This document shows positions 1-7,349 of a stretch of 34,058 nucleotides of DNA, piece after piece. The DNA comes from Bacteroidales bacterium. Lineage in GTDB: Bacteria > Bacteroidota > Bacteroidia > Bacteroidales > WCHB1-69. The DNA is taken from NCBI GenBank assembly GCA_024400785.1, contig JAKSME010000009.1:1-34058 (forward strand), written 5' to 3'. The notes beneath the pieces are model-generated. The model did no database searches. It was given only the letters and a program-made list of their open reading frames with translations, and was not told the origin of the DNA. How positions within the stretch are numbered: position 1 is the first letter of the stretch; each line of letters begins with the position of its first letter. The position numbers and the translations under genes were made by a program.

Positions 1-1075
1 TGATAAGTTGATCGTTTTGGTAGATTCGGTTATGGTTGTCGCTGCGCCAGTCGGCGTTAAAGAAGTTGCCACGGTAGGAAAAGCTGAGGGTGTTGACGGA
101 GTCGATGTAGCAGTCGGCGGCGACATTGGCACCATGGGCGCCAAAAATGCTGTTACTGCTCCAAATTTCGTCGGCCAGCTCGTTCGTGGTTTGCCGAATC
201 ACATCGCCGTTGATGGTGGAAGCGAGGAACTGGTCATGCCCCGCTTTGGAGTTATTATACATATAATAATAATTGCCGTTGAGCACCCACTTCCCCACCC
301 TGCCTGTCAGGTTGAAGCCTTCGTTGGTTCCCCAACATCCGTGATAGTCAACCCCAGCCCACACCGATCCGTTGATTCCGTTGGTGCGTACATGCTTGGT
401 TACCAAGTTGATAATGCCGGCAGTTCCCGCAGCGTCGTATCGGGCGGACGGATTTTTCATCACCTCCACCCTGTCAATCATGGTGGCGGGCATGCTCTTC
501 AGGAAGTTTGTCAGGTCGTCGCCGCTGAGATGCGGGTCCTTGTCGTCTATCAGCACCAAAACTCCGGATTTCCCTTGCAAAGATATGTTGTCGCTGTTAT
601 CCACCACCACGCCGGGCATCTTACGAAGCAATTCCAACACATTGTCGCCCGCCGCACTCGGCTGCGACTCCACATTCATCACCGTTTTCCCCAGCTTCTG
701 CTCAAACAAGGGTTTCTTATAAACAATGTCCACCATCTGCAACTGTTCCGCTTCCGGACTCAAAACCACCTCATCCAGCTGCACATCTTGCTTTGACACA
801 ACGATTTCCCGGCTCACCCATTCTTTATAGCCCACAAAATAAATCTTGATGATGTACTTTCCCGCACCCACACCACTAATGAGGAAGTTGCCCTCCTTAT
901 CCGTCATTTCCGACTTTACCACCGCGGAATCTGCGGCCTTGAGTAGACCGACACTGGCAAACGCCACCGGAGATTTTTTTTCCTGCTCCACAACACGGCC
1001 AGTAATGCTTACATTTTGCGCAAAAATCCGACCGATAAAGCATAATGACAGGATAAGGGTGACAACTTTCTTCAT
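1..1075 (-). CDS. TonB-dependent outer-membrane receptor, N-terminal part (runs off the window)
   Basis: The frame is open from the ATG at 1075 down to base 1, about 358 codons, with no stop, so the gene continues outside the window. Order: signal peptide ending near FAQ (about residue 20), a carboxypeptidase-like regulatory beta domain (about 22-105, with GNFLISGVGAGKY), then a plug domain with LRKMPGVVVD, a short lysine/aspartate stretch around VLIDDK, and RVEVMKNPSARYDAAGTAG followed by INLVTK. This is typical of Bacteroidota outer-membrane beta-barrel receptors of the OMP_b-brl_3 type. The barrel begins after about residue 225 and is incomplete here. The substrate cannot be told from the sequence; no SusD-like partner is visible. 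It lies 59 bases downstream of the peptide gene at 1135-1218 with no convincing terminator between, so read-through from the ABC operon is possible. Confidence 0.88.
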   Translation of the reverse strand, partial: MKKVVTLILSLCFIGRIFAQNVSITGRVVEQEKKSPVAFASVGLLKAADSAVVKSEMTDKEGNFLISGVGAGKYIIKIYFVGYKEWVSREIVVSKQDVQLDEVVLSPEAEQLQMVDIVYKKPLFEQKLGKTVMNVESQPSAAGDNVLELLRKMPGVVVDNSDNISLQGKSGVLVLIDDKDPHLSGDDLTNFLKSMPATMIDRVEVMKNPSARYDAAGTAGIINLVTKHVRTNGINGSVWAGVDYHGCWGTNEGFNLTGRVGKWVLNGNYYYMYNNSKAGHDQFLASTINGDVIRQTTNELADEIWSSNSIFGAHGANVAADCYIDSVNTLSFSYRGNFFNADWRSDNHNRIYQNDQLI

Positions 1076-1134
1076 AATAATAATGTTTAATGGGTTAAAA
1101 AGTGTATCGTCAAGACGCAGTTTTTTACAAAAAA

Positions 1135-1218
1135 CTACACTAAAAAGAAAAGGACGATATTGACCAAAAGGAAAACGGCAATCGCAATCATCATAATTAC
1201 ATTGGTATATTTTTTCAT
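1135..1218 (-). CDS. 27-residue single-pass membrane peptide
   Basis: A small frame starts with ATG at 1218, ten bases after the stop of the GntR gene, and ends at TAG 1137-1135. It begins MKKYTN and then has about 20 almost entirely hydrophobic residues (ending VLFFLV), that is, a basic N-terminus plus one transmembrane helix. The position right behind the GntR regulator on the same strand suggests co-transcription and perhaps translational coupling. I do not recognise a family. A role as a small partner of the upstream ABC permease is an inference from position only. It could be a chance frame, but hydrophobic codons continue up to the stop. Confidence 0.5.
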   Translation of the reverse strand: MKKYTNVIMMIAIAVFLLVNIVLFFLV

Positions 1219-1228
1219 TGTAATAAAA

Positions 1229-1582
1229 TTATAAAGATTGATAAATAGAGATGATTTCCTCTTCAGAAATCTGCAATAATTTGGCCTTTTTCAACAACAA
1301 AGGCAACTCTTGATGCAGAAATTCCTGCCGATGGGATTCACGGATGACGGCGGTGGCATCGGCAGCAATAAAGAAACCAATACCACGCTTGTTTTCAATA
1401 ACTTGTTTGTCAGAAAGTTCAGTGTAGGCACGCATTACCGTGTTGGGGTTCACCTCCAGCGAGGAGGCCAATTCGCGCACCGAACACATCTTTTCTCCCT
1501 CAATCCACCGGCCCGACAAAATCTGCTCGCAGACATACTCTTCAATCTGCAAATAAATGGCTTTTTCGTCTCTGAAATTCAT
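1229..1582 (-). CDS. GntR-family transcriptional regulator, YtrA subfamily
   Basis: 117 residues. An N-terminal winged helix (about 5-75) shows the GntR pattern: IYLQIEEYV, then SVRELASSLEVNPNTVMRAY as the recognition helix-turn-helix, then the wing ENKRGIGFF. The short C-terminal tail (about 45 residues, two helices) is too small for a ligand domain, which is the mark of the YtrA subgroup; these usually repress the ABC transporter operon they sit in. The start is one base after the permease stop (TAG T ATG). The perfect inverted repeat at 3207-3226, in front of the operon, has the GTATTA/TAATAC arms expected of a YtrA-type operator, so autorepression is likely. The inducer is unknown. Confidence 0.9.
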   Translation of the reverse strand: MNFRDEKAIYLQIEEYVCEQILSGRWIEGEKMCSVRELASSLEVNPNTVMRAYTELSDKQVIENKRGIGFFIAADATAVIRESHRQEFLHQELPLLLKKAKLLQISEEEIISIYQSL

Positions 1583-1583
1583 A

Positions 1584-2285
1584 CTAAACCTCCGTTTCTC
1601 TTAATCGCAACCAGGTCATAAACCAGAAAAACAAAGTCGCAACACTCAATATCACATAATAGAGAATTTTAAGTGTTTTTGTGGTAATGTCATCGAAATA
1701 ATGATAGCTACATGTATGAAAATTCATAATGGCACTCAATGCCAAAGTCAACACGACAAAAAGAGCCAAAGCCACCAAACCAGTTTTCAAGATGGCGAAT
1801 TTTTTGAAATATACCGAGCCAAACAGCAAAACGGAAATTCCAGCCGTTAATCCCATAATAATTGTCCCCAAATCCGCGGTGATAATTTTAGCAGGGCACA
1901 TCTCCGGAATGCCGATGGTGTGAAGCGCAGGATTCAACAAAATAGCCAAGCCGAAACCGAGAAGGCCTGCGGCCACCATCAATACAACATAATAAATATT
2001 GACATAGAAAATAGCAGTCAACGTTTTTTCCAACGTGCTGGCGGGCATCATCATATAAGAAATTGCGGAAGGTTGGTTGCCCAAACGTTTGAAGGTACTT
2101 CCGGCAATGTAAAGCAGAACAGCGACAATCGGGAAATTAATGGGGAAATAAAAACCGTTAAATGCATGCAAAACGGCCAATACACCCATCACACAAAGGA
2201 AAATACGTAGATCTTTTTTCCAATTTTGAATGAAAACGGTCCGTATCAACAAACCTAATCTCTGAAAAGAAAATTTATCGTTCAT
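1584..2285 (-). CDS. ABC transporter permease-like membrane protein
   Basis: 233 residues with about six hydrophobic segments (near 26-46, 50-66, 90-115, 136-158, 165-186 and 209-228) and a basic, aromatic N-terminus. It starts five bases after the stop of the ATPase gene and is followed after one base by the YtrA-type regulator, the usual order for ATPase-permease-GntR units. The sequence itself is weakly conserved. I call it the membrane partner of the ATPase because of topology and operon position, not because of a recognised motif. The substrate is unknown; such units in other bacteria often respond to cell-envelope stress. Confidence 0.75.
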   Translation of the reverse strand: MNDKFSFQRLGLLIRTVFIQNWKKDLRIFLCVMGVLAVLHAFNGFYFPINFPIVAVLLYIAGSTFKRLGNQPSAISYMMMPASTLEKTLTAIFYVNIYYVVLMVAAGLLGFGLAILLNPALHTIGIPEMCPAKIITADLGTIIMGLTAGISVLLFGSVYFKKFAILKTGLVALALFVVLTLALSAIMNFHTCSYHYFDDITTKTLKILYYVILSVATLFFWFMTWLRLRETEV

Positions 2286-2290
2286 GGCTA

Positions 2291-3139
2291 CTATTTTTTA
2301 AGGTTGAAAATTTCTTTAACTCTCTGTTTTTCACACAAAACCGCATTGAAAAGCAATTCCATATCCAACTTGTTTTCAAGATGTTCCGTATTTTCAAAAA
2401 CAGAATAAATGCCGCGGAGCGTGTCTTCGGAATAAAGCGCGCCTTGGGCCTCTTCGATGCTGTCCACCACTTTGAACAACAACTTTTCCGTAATTTCTTC
2501 GGTGGATGAATTGAGCAAAATTTCTCCGCCATCCAAAATGATAATGCTGTCAATCAAGCTGTAAAGGTCGCGAACCTGGTGCGTGGAGATGACAAACAGA
2601 CGGTCGTCATCTGCGGCCGAAATCATCACCTTGCGGAACATGCTCTTGGAGGGAATGTCCAATCCGTTGGTCGGCTCATCCATGAAAATTATCTTCGTAT
2701 TGGTGGCTAACGCGAACGAAATCAGCACTTTCTTTTTCTGACCGTGCGACATTTTCGACATATTCTGCGCCATGTCCGTCATTTCAAATTGATGCAAATA
2801 ATCTTGCATTTTTTCCAAACTGAAATTCGGATAAAAAGGAGCGAAAGCTTTGATATAAGCATCGATGCTGACCGCGGGAACATACATTTCTTCTGAAAGG
2901 AAGTAAATGTCTTTCAGCATGTTAGGATTACGAAACGGAGCTGGGAAGCCCATCGTTTCAATGCTTCCACTTTGGGCAAATCGCAAGCCGCTCATCAGCT
3001 TCATCAGCGTGGTTTTGCCTTCGCCGTTTTTACCCAGCAGTCCGTAAATATGACCGCTGTTCAATTCCAAACTCAAATCCTTGAAGATCGGAGCTTTTTT
3101 CTTCGAATAACCGAAGGTGATGTCTTTTACTGAAATCAT
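2291..3139 (-). CDS. ABC transporter ATP-binding protein
   Basis: 282 residues. Walker A is GKNGEGKTT at 36-44, the signature is MSHGQ at 130-134 (a variant of LSGGQ), and Walker B is IIFMDEP near 150-156, followed by the D-loop NGLD and the H-loop STHQ. The last 70 or so residues form an extension without a clear motif, ending in a lysine pair. It is the first gene of the ATPase-permease-GntR-peptide unit and would energise the membrane protein encoded next. Expression is probably set by the promoter at 3232-3239 and the operator at 3207-3226. The His in the signature (SHGQ in place of SGGQ) also occurs in other ABC-2 type ATPases and need not mean loss of function. Confidence 0.92.
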   Translation of the reverse strand: MISVKDITFGYSKKKAPIFKDLSLELNSGHIYGLLGKNGEGKTTLMKLMSGLRFAQSGSIETMGFPAPFRNPNMLKDIYFLSEEMYVPAVSIDAYIKAFAPFYPNFSLEKMQDYLHQFEMTDMAQNMSKMSHGQKKKVLISFALATNTKIIFMDEPTNGLDIPSKSMFRKVMISAADDDRLFVISTHQVRDLYSLIDSIIILDGGEILLNSSTEEITEKLLFKVVDSIEEAQGALYSEDTLRGIYSVFENTEHLENKLDMELLFNAVLCEKQRVKEIFNLKK

Positions 3140-3206
3140 GATGTTTTTAATAAAGGGTTATTTAATGAATGGATTATCATGGTTGTTTTCCGTTCTACTG
3201 TTTTAG

Positions 3207-3226
3207 TGTATTACTCAACTAATACA
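3207..3226. promoter_or_regulatory. Inverted-repeat operator, likely site of the YtrA-type GntR regulator
   Basis: Perfect 7-base arms TGTATTA (3207-3213) and TAATACA (3220-3226) are separated by six bases. The arms match the TGTAnTA/TAnTACA style of YtrA-family operators known from other bacteria. The site begins six bases downstream of the -7 box at 3232-3239 on the minus strand, so it covers the expected transcription start and bound regulator would block initiation. Confidence 0.7.
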
Positions 3227-3231
3227 GCGTG

Positions 3232-3239
3232 CAAAAGTA
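3232..3239 (-). promoter_or_regulatory. -7 box of the ABC/GntR operon promoter
   Basis: On the minus strand the bases read TACTTTTG followed by C, matching the Bacteroidota -7 consensus TAnnTTTG. It lies 93 bases before the ATPase start codon. A TTTG that could serve as a -33 element (3255-3252) sits closer than the usual 19-21 bases, so only the -7 box is claimed. Confidence 0.6.
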
Positions 3240-3380
3240 TACGTTTTCATCCAAAGTTGATAAGAAAAATAAAAAAAATTATTTTCCTGTAAATCAATAT
3301 ATTACAATTCATCTTCCAAAAAAAAACAATAAAAACATCATTTTTTTAGAAGAAAAAAAGGAAGAATGTGATGCAGAAAA

Positions 3381-4904
3381 TTACTTTTTGCGGAGAGAGA
3401 TTCGCATGGTGGTACCTTTTCCGAGCGCGGAGTTTTTCACGAATAGTTTTCCTTTGTGATATTCCTTAATGATGCGTTTGGCGAGGGTGAGACCGAGGCC
3501 CCAACCGCGGCTTTTGGAAGTGTAGCCCGGATTGAAGATGGTTTTCTGTTTTTTGGGTGGTATGCCTTTCCCAGTATCGGAAATATCAATGTGTATAAAT
3601 TTCTGTTCTTGGATTATCTCAATGGTTATCAAACCGTTGCCATCCATTGCATCTACTGAATTTTTGCAGAGGTTTTCAATCACCCATTCAAAAAGGTATC
3701 GGTTGATAGGTTGGATGATGGGGGCATATTTTTCGGCGGGGAAGTCGATGGTGACTTTGGAGGAGATTCGGGTACGGAGGTAGGCGGTAAAGTCGCGAAT
3801 CACCTCAACAATATTTTCCTCATGCAGTTCGGGCACCGAGCCAATTTTGGAAAATCGTTGTGCGATGGTTTCCAGTCGCTTAACGTCTTTGTTCATCTCT
3901 TCCACCATGTCGGCATCGACCTCGCTGTCGCGCAGGATTTCGGTCCATGCCATCAGGGAAGAAATCGGTGTGCCGAGTTGGTGAGCGGTTTCTTTCGACA
4001 TGCCGACCCAGACGCGGTTCTGTTCCGAGCGGCGGGCAAAACTAAACAGCAAATAGGCGACCACCACAAAAATCAGGATGATAAACAGTTGTATGTAAGG
4101 GAAATAGCGAAGTCGGAGCAACACGGGTGACTCTTCGTAGTACACATAGCACGGGCCATGATCAGGGAGAATCACTTCAATGGGGCGGTTGGCATTGCTC
4201 ATCCGGTCGAGCAGTTGCGCGAGGCCGGCACCACCCACCAATTCGGCAGAGTCGATGTTGCCAGAGATGATGACCTTGTCTTTGGCTTCGTTGGTCACAA
4301 CAACGGGGAGTGACACATTATTGGAGACAATCTCCTGGAAGAAAGAGCTTTGCAAAGTATCTAACGCGGACTTCAGGTCGGTATAGACTTGAGACTGTTT
4401 AAAATAAATGGTAACGTAGCAGGTGATATCGGCCGGGTCATAGTGAAGGATTAGCGAATCGTAATCGGAAATGTGAGTTCCCAATTCGGAGACGTTTCGC
4501 ATAGCTGCGACTTCTGGAATCTCGTTGGCGGTGTAGGAGATGTCGCCGTTCTCGGCCGCCAGAATCAGCGGAAAGCGGTTGTTTTTTTTATTATTTTCAA
4601 TTTCAGCAAGATATGCATTCAACTCCGCGCTTGTTGATGCCTCGTTCAGTTTCTGAAAAACCTGTGCAAATTGTTGGGCGCGCTTTCCTTCTTCTTTTTT
4701 TATCTCATTAAAAAACTTATTGGTAGAATTTACCAATTCCGCCTTGTGTTTCAAAGCATTAGCCCAAAGTTCGACCTTGTTTCGTTCTTCTTTGGCGATA
4801 TCGGTCAACAATATATTTGAGTAATAAAGGATGGCGATGAAGGCCACCAGGGCGGCAACGAAGAGCAGCCATTTCCAATATCTTTTCTGTGAATTGAGAT
4901 TCAT
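3381..4904 (-). CDS. Membrane-bound sensor histidine kinase
   Basis: 507 residues from the ATG at 4904. Order: transmembrane helix 1 (about 11-33), a periplasmic region of about 220 residues rich in predicted helix at first, transmembrane helix 2 (about LFIILIFVVVAYLLFSF), then the kinase core. The H-box is AHQLGTPISSL with His308; further on come the N-box ENLCKNSVDAM, G1 DTGKGIPP and G2 GWGLGLTLAKR. All catalytic motifs are intact. The frame could be extended upstream to a TTG at 4973, but that would run through the terminator of the previous gene and the promoter box at 4923-4930, so the ATG is preferred. No response regulator lies nearby, so this is an orphan kinase. The sensed signal is unknown. 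Confidence 0.92.
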   Translation of the reverse strand: MNLNSQKRYWKWLLFVAALVAFIAILYYSNILLTDIAKEERNKVELWANALKHKAELVNSTNKFFNEIKKEEGKRAQQFAQVFQKLNEASTSAELNAYLAEIENNKKNNRFPLILAAENGDISYTANEIPEVAAMRNVSELGTHISDYDSLILHYDPADITCYVTIYFKQSQVYTDLKSALDTLQSSFFQEIVSNNVSLPVVVTNEAKDKVIISGNIDSAELVGGAGLAQLLDRMSNANRPIEVILPDHGPCYVYYEESPVLLRLRYFPYIQLFIILIFVVVAYLLFSFARRSEQNRVWVGMSKETAHQLGTPISSLMAWTEILRDSEVDADMVEEMNKDVKRLETIAQRFSKIGSVPELHEENIVEVIRDFTAYLRTRISSKVTIDFPAEKYAPIIQPINRYLFEWVIENLCKNSVDAMDGNGLITIEIIQEQKFIHIDISDTGKGIPPKKQKTIFNPGYTSKSRGWGLGLTLAKRIIKEYHKGKLFVKNSALGKGTTMRISLRKK

Positions 4905-4922
4905 TTTTGCAAATTGGGACGG

Positions 4923-4930
4923 CAAAAATA
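4923..4930 (-). promoter_or_regulatory. -7 box for the histidine kinase gene
   Basis: Minus strand reads TATTTTTG then CC, fitting TAnnTTTG. It is separated by a single G from the T-tract of the terminator at 4931-4966. The start codon lies only 18 bases downstream of the box, so the leader would be very short. Confidence 0.6.
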
Positions 4931-4966
4931 CAAAAAAAATGGCAGACCGACGGCCTGCCATTTTAG
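4931..4966 (-). terminator. Rho-independent terminator of the outer-membrane barrel gene / surA operon
   Basis: On the minus strand AAAATGGCAG and CTGCCATTTT (4964-4955 and 4945-4936) form a perfect 10-bp stem with a 9-base loop, followed by a run of eight T. It begins 17 bases after the stop codon of the barrel gene. Confidence 0.9.
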
Positions 4967-4982
4967 ATACCAAAAGGGACGA

Positions 4983-5651
4983 TTAGAAATGGAATCCCAA
5001 TTTGAATGCCATCGCACCCATTTTCATTTTGTGAGGAACGACGTAGGTTTCATCGTAGGTAACGCCATCAACTTTGATGCTTTGTTTGCCCAACCAATAG
5101 TAGTGGACACCGATGCTGATAAGGTCGATGAAGGTAATACCGGCACCGACTTCAGCGCCGAAAGCGGCATTCATTTTATAGCTGAGCGTATTGTTGTTCC
5201 AGCCCTCGGTGGTTTTGTAGAAAAGATTGGCACCGAGACCAGCTTCAGCCCAAACGTCAACGATGTCGCTGAAATCGGTCACGTAGTTAACACCCACCAT
5301 GATCGGAACATCAACATACATGGGTTTCGTGCAAGAAACATTGTCGTACTGGTCGCGAATGTTTTTGTTCAAAGCATTCCACATCAGGTCGGCGGAAACA
5401 AATACGCCGAGTCCGAAATCGAAAACATAGTTGTATTTCAAACCGAGGGAAGCACCAAACATGGCGCAACCATTGTTACCCAGGCCGTTAACGCCGGGAA
5501 GAACGTAAGATTGAGAGGCGCTGAAATCCTGCAAAGGCAGAATGCCGCCAAGTTGAACAGAAATTCCGTGATGGTCTCTTTGCTGTGCAGAAACCGTGAA
5601 CATGCCACCGAGTAAAAGGGCGACAACGAGAATAAGTCTAAATTTCTTCAT
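4983..5651 (-). CDS. Outer-membrane beta-barrel protein (porin-like)
   Basis: 222 residues with a signal peptide (MKKFRLILVV...SAQ, about 22 residues). The mature part alternates short hydrophobic/aromatic strands with Gly and Asn turns and ends in a terminal Phe (KLGFHF), the usual C-terminal signal for barrel assembly by BAM. Predicted strand number is about eight, similar to the OmpW/PorT-like small barrels common in Bacteroidota. No ligand-specific motif is visible. It starts 35 bases after the Nudix gene with no promoter box that I can see, so it may be the last gene of the surA-moxR-holB-nudix operon. A strong terminator follows. The precise function is unknown. Confidence 0.82.
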   Translation of the reverse strand: MKKFRLILVVALLLGGMFTVSAQQRDHHGISVQLGGILPLQDFSASQSYVLPGVNGLGNNGCAMFGASLGLKYNYVFDFGLGVFVSADLMWNALNKNIRDQYDNVSCTKPMYVDVPIMVGVNYVTDFSDIVDVWAEAGLGANLFYKTTEGWNNNTLSYKMNAAFGAEVGAGITFIDLISIGVHYYWLGKQSIKVDGVTYDETYVVPHKMKMGAMAFKLGFHF

Positions 5652-5686
5652 AAGTTTTTAAATTTTAACTGGTTAACAATAAATTT

Positions 5687-6181
5687 CTATATGGATTGGA
5701 AATCTCCCCAAAGATATTGCAAGGACGGGAATGATTCACGAAGCAGTTCGGAAACTTGATTGCGCGGCACCCACTGTACCTGCGCGATGTCTTCTTCGGT
5801 TTGTGGCACGGTTTGCTGACCGGGGAGTGCCTTCATATCGAACCACACTGTTTCTTTCAGCATCGGTGTGCCGTAGGTGTCGTAGGTATGCCACACGGAA
5901 AAAGGTTTTTTCCCAATAATTTCAGCTTTGATGCCTGTTTCTTCTTCCACCTCGCGCAGCGCGGCAAACTCCACGCTTTCACCGGTTTCCACCTTGCCCT
6001 TCGGCAGGTCCCAGCAGCCGCGACGGTAAATCATCAATATGTTTCCCGCTTCGTCGTTCACAATCCCCCCCGCCGCTTGTATATAGGTAAAATACTGTAA
6101 CAAAGCCATATACGCATCAGCAGTTTTCACCTCTTGGAAATCGGTTGATGAAAAGACTCTAATGGGCAGTTGGGGAATCAT
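5687..6181 (-). CDS. NUDIX hydrolase
   Basis: 164 residues with one Nudix fold. The Nudix box is complete at 62-84 (G62, E68, R76, E77, E80, E81, G83), so metal-dependent hydrolysis of a nucleoside diphosphate-linked substrate is expected. The short N-terminal part (1-35) precedes the fold start FTYIQAAGGIV. Which substrate is used (oxidised dNTP, sugar nucleotide, diadenosine polyphosphate) cannot be read from the sequence. The start codon is two bases from the holB stop, so the two are probably co-transcribed; a house-cleaning role beside a replication gene is possible but unproven. Confidence 0.92.
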   Translation of the reverse strand: MIPQLPIRVFSSTDFQEVKTADAYMALLQYFTYIQAAGGIVNDEAGNILMIYRRGCWDLPKGKVETGESVEFAALREVEEETGIKAEIIGKKPFSVWHTYDTYGTPMLKETVWFDMKALPGQQTVPQTEEDIAQVQWVPRNQVSELLRESFPSLQYLWGDFQSI

Positions 6182-6183
6182 GG

Positions 6184-7347
6184 TTATCTGTTTAAAAAAT
6201 CTGCCAGCAGTTTGAAATACAGATCGGCAAAGACGATGCTGGCATTGGCATTACGTTCCAAATGATAAAGTGCTGTGTCGCAATTATTCAACAAAGATGT
6301 TGCATTTTTTACGGTAAACAGCAGCCGGTATTCGTCCAACACCTTCCATTCTTCTGCGGTTGCCTTAACCAGCGCGCTGGCACCGGTATTGAGCAAAATT
6401 TCGTTTCTGATCATGCGCAACAGGTATTGGACATAAGTTTTCTGTGCATCGCGGCCATCTTTCACCAAAGAGGAAAACATATCCTGCACATTCAGGTAGC
6501 CGATACGAACCAAATCGTTGGCGTTTTGGAGGTGGGAATGCAGACTTCTCATCAAAATGTTGTAATTGGTGAGCAGATGGTGCAATTCTGCATTTTCCTG
6601 GCAGAGCGTCAGGGCCTTTACATAGCTACCCTCGGCGATAGCGGCGGCATCAGCGGCGATATTTTCCGACACGCCCGCGTCTGCAACCAAATGTTGTTTG
6701 ATGACCTCCGGTTTGAGAGGCGGAATCTTCACCATTTGGGTTCGAGAAAGAATGGTGGGCAACATCTGGTCGCTGCTTTCGGCCAAGAGGATGAACAGAG
6801 ACTTGCTCTCGGGTTCCTCCAAGGTTTTCAGCAACTTGTTGGCGGCGGCAATCTGAATCTTGTCCGCCATCCACAGAATGTAAATTTTGTAACCGTTTTC
6901 GTAGGCGCGGATGCTGTTTTTGGCCACGATGTTGGCGCAGTCGCGAATGTTGATGGTGACCTGCTTGTTATCGCTTTTCAGAATTTTGGTCCACTCGTTA
7001 TAGTTGATATGATAATTGCAATCGAAGACATAATCGCGAAAGTAGTTGGCCAGTTTTTGGGAGTCCGGGTCTTTTTTCACTTCTCCGAAGTTGCAATTGG
7101 GGAAGATGAGGTGGAGGTCGGGATGTTGCAATTTTTCAAACATGACGCAGGAGTGGCAATGGCCGCAGGAGTCACCGTCGTGGCGGTCGGTACAGCAGAT
7201 GTACTGAGCGAAAGCGATGGCGAGAGCGAAGTTGTGGCTTCCGTTCTTGCCCAGAAAGAGCTGAGCGTGGCTGATGCGATTTTCATCGACCAGGCTCACC
7301 AGCTGCTTTTTCAGTTCTTCGTCTACCAGTACATTTTTGAATTGCAT
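6184..7347 (-). CDS. holB: DNA polymerase III delta-prime subunit (clamp loader)
   Basis: 387 residues. The N-terminal AAA+ domain begins with RISHAQLFLGKNGSHNFALA, a degenerate Walker A as expected for delta-prime, which does not hydrolyse ATP. A four-cysteine zinc module follows (C-C...CGHCHSC, about 51-67), then NKLLKTLEEPE and LSRTQMVKIPPL (sensor/SRC-like region). The C-terminal half is helical, as in the collar domain. It is part of the clamp loader that opens and places the beta clamp on primed DNA. It lies two bases from moxR upstream and from the Nudix gene downstream, in an apparent operon. Confidence 0.92.
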   Translation of the reverse strand: MQFKNVLVDEELKKQLVSLVDENRISHAQLFLGKNGSHNFALAIAFAQYICCTDRHDGDSCGHCHSCVMFEKLQHPDLHLIFPNCNFGEVKKDPDSQKLANYFRDYVFDCNYHINYNEWTKILKSDNKQVTINIRDCANIVAKNSIRAYENGYKIYILWMADKIQIAAANKLLKTLEEPESKSLFILLAESSDQMLPTILSRTQMVKIPPLKPEVIKQHLVADAGVSENIAADAAAIAEGSYVKALTLCQENAELHHLLTNYNILMRSLHSHLQNANDLVRIGYLNVQDMFSSLVKDGRDAQKTYVQYLLRMIRNEILLNTGASALVKATAEEWKVLDEYRLLFTVKNATSLLNNCDTALYHLERNANASIVFADLYFKLLADFLNR

Positions 7348-7349
7348 AA

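Noticed and set aside
8-796. 262-codon open frame on the plus strand at the window start
   Set aside because: It is antisense to the TonB-dependent receptor, whose signal peptide, regulatory domain and plug are clear; the plus-strand product is Val/His rich without any domain.
1119-1136. AGTTTTTT/AAAAAACT hairpin after the small peptide gene
   Set aside because: Stem of nearly only A-T pairs, no T-run behind it on the minus strand; not claimed as terminator.
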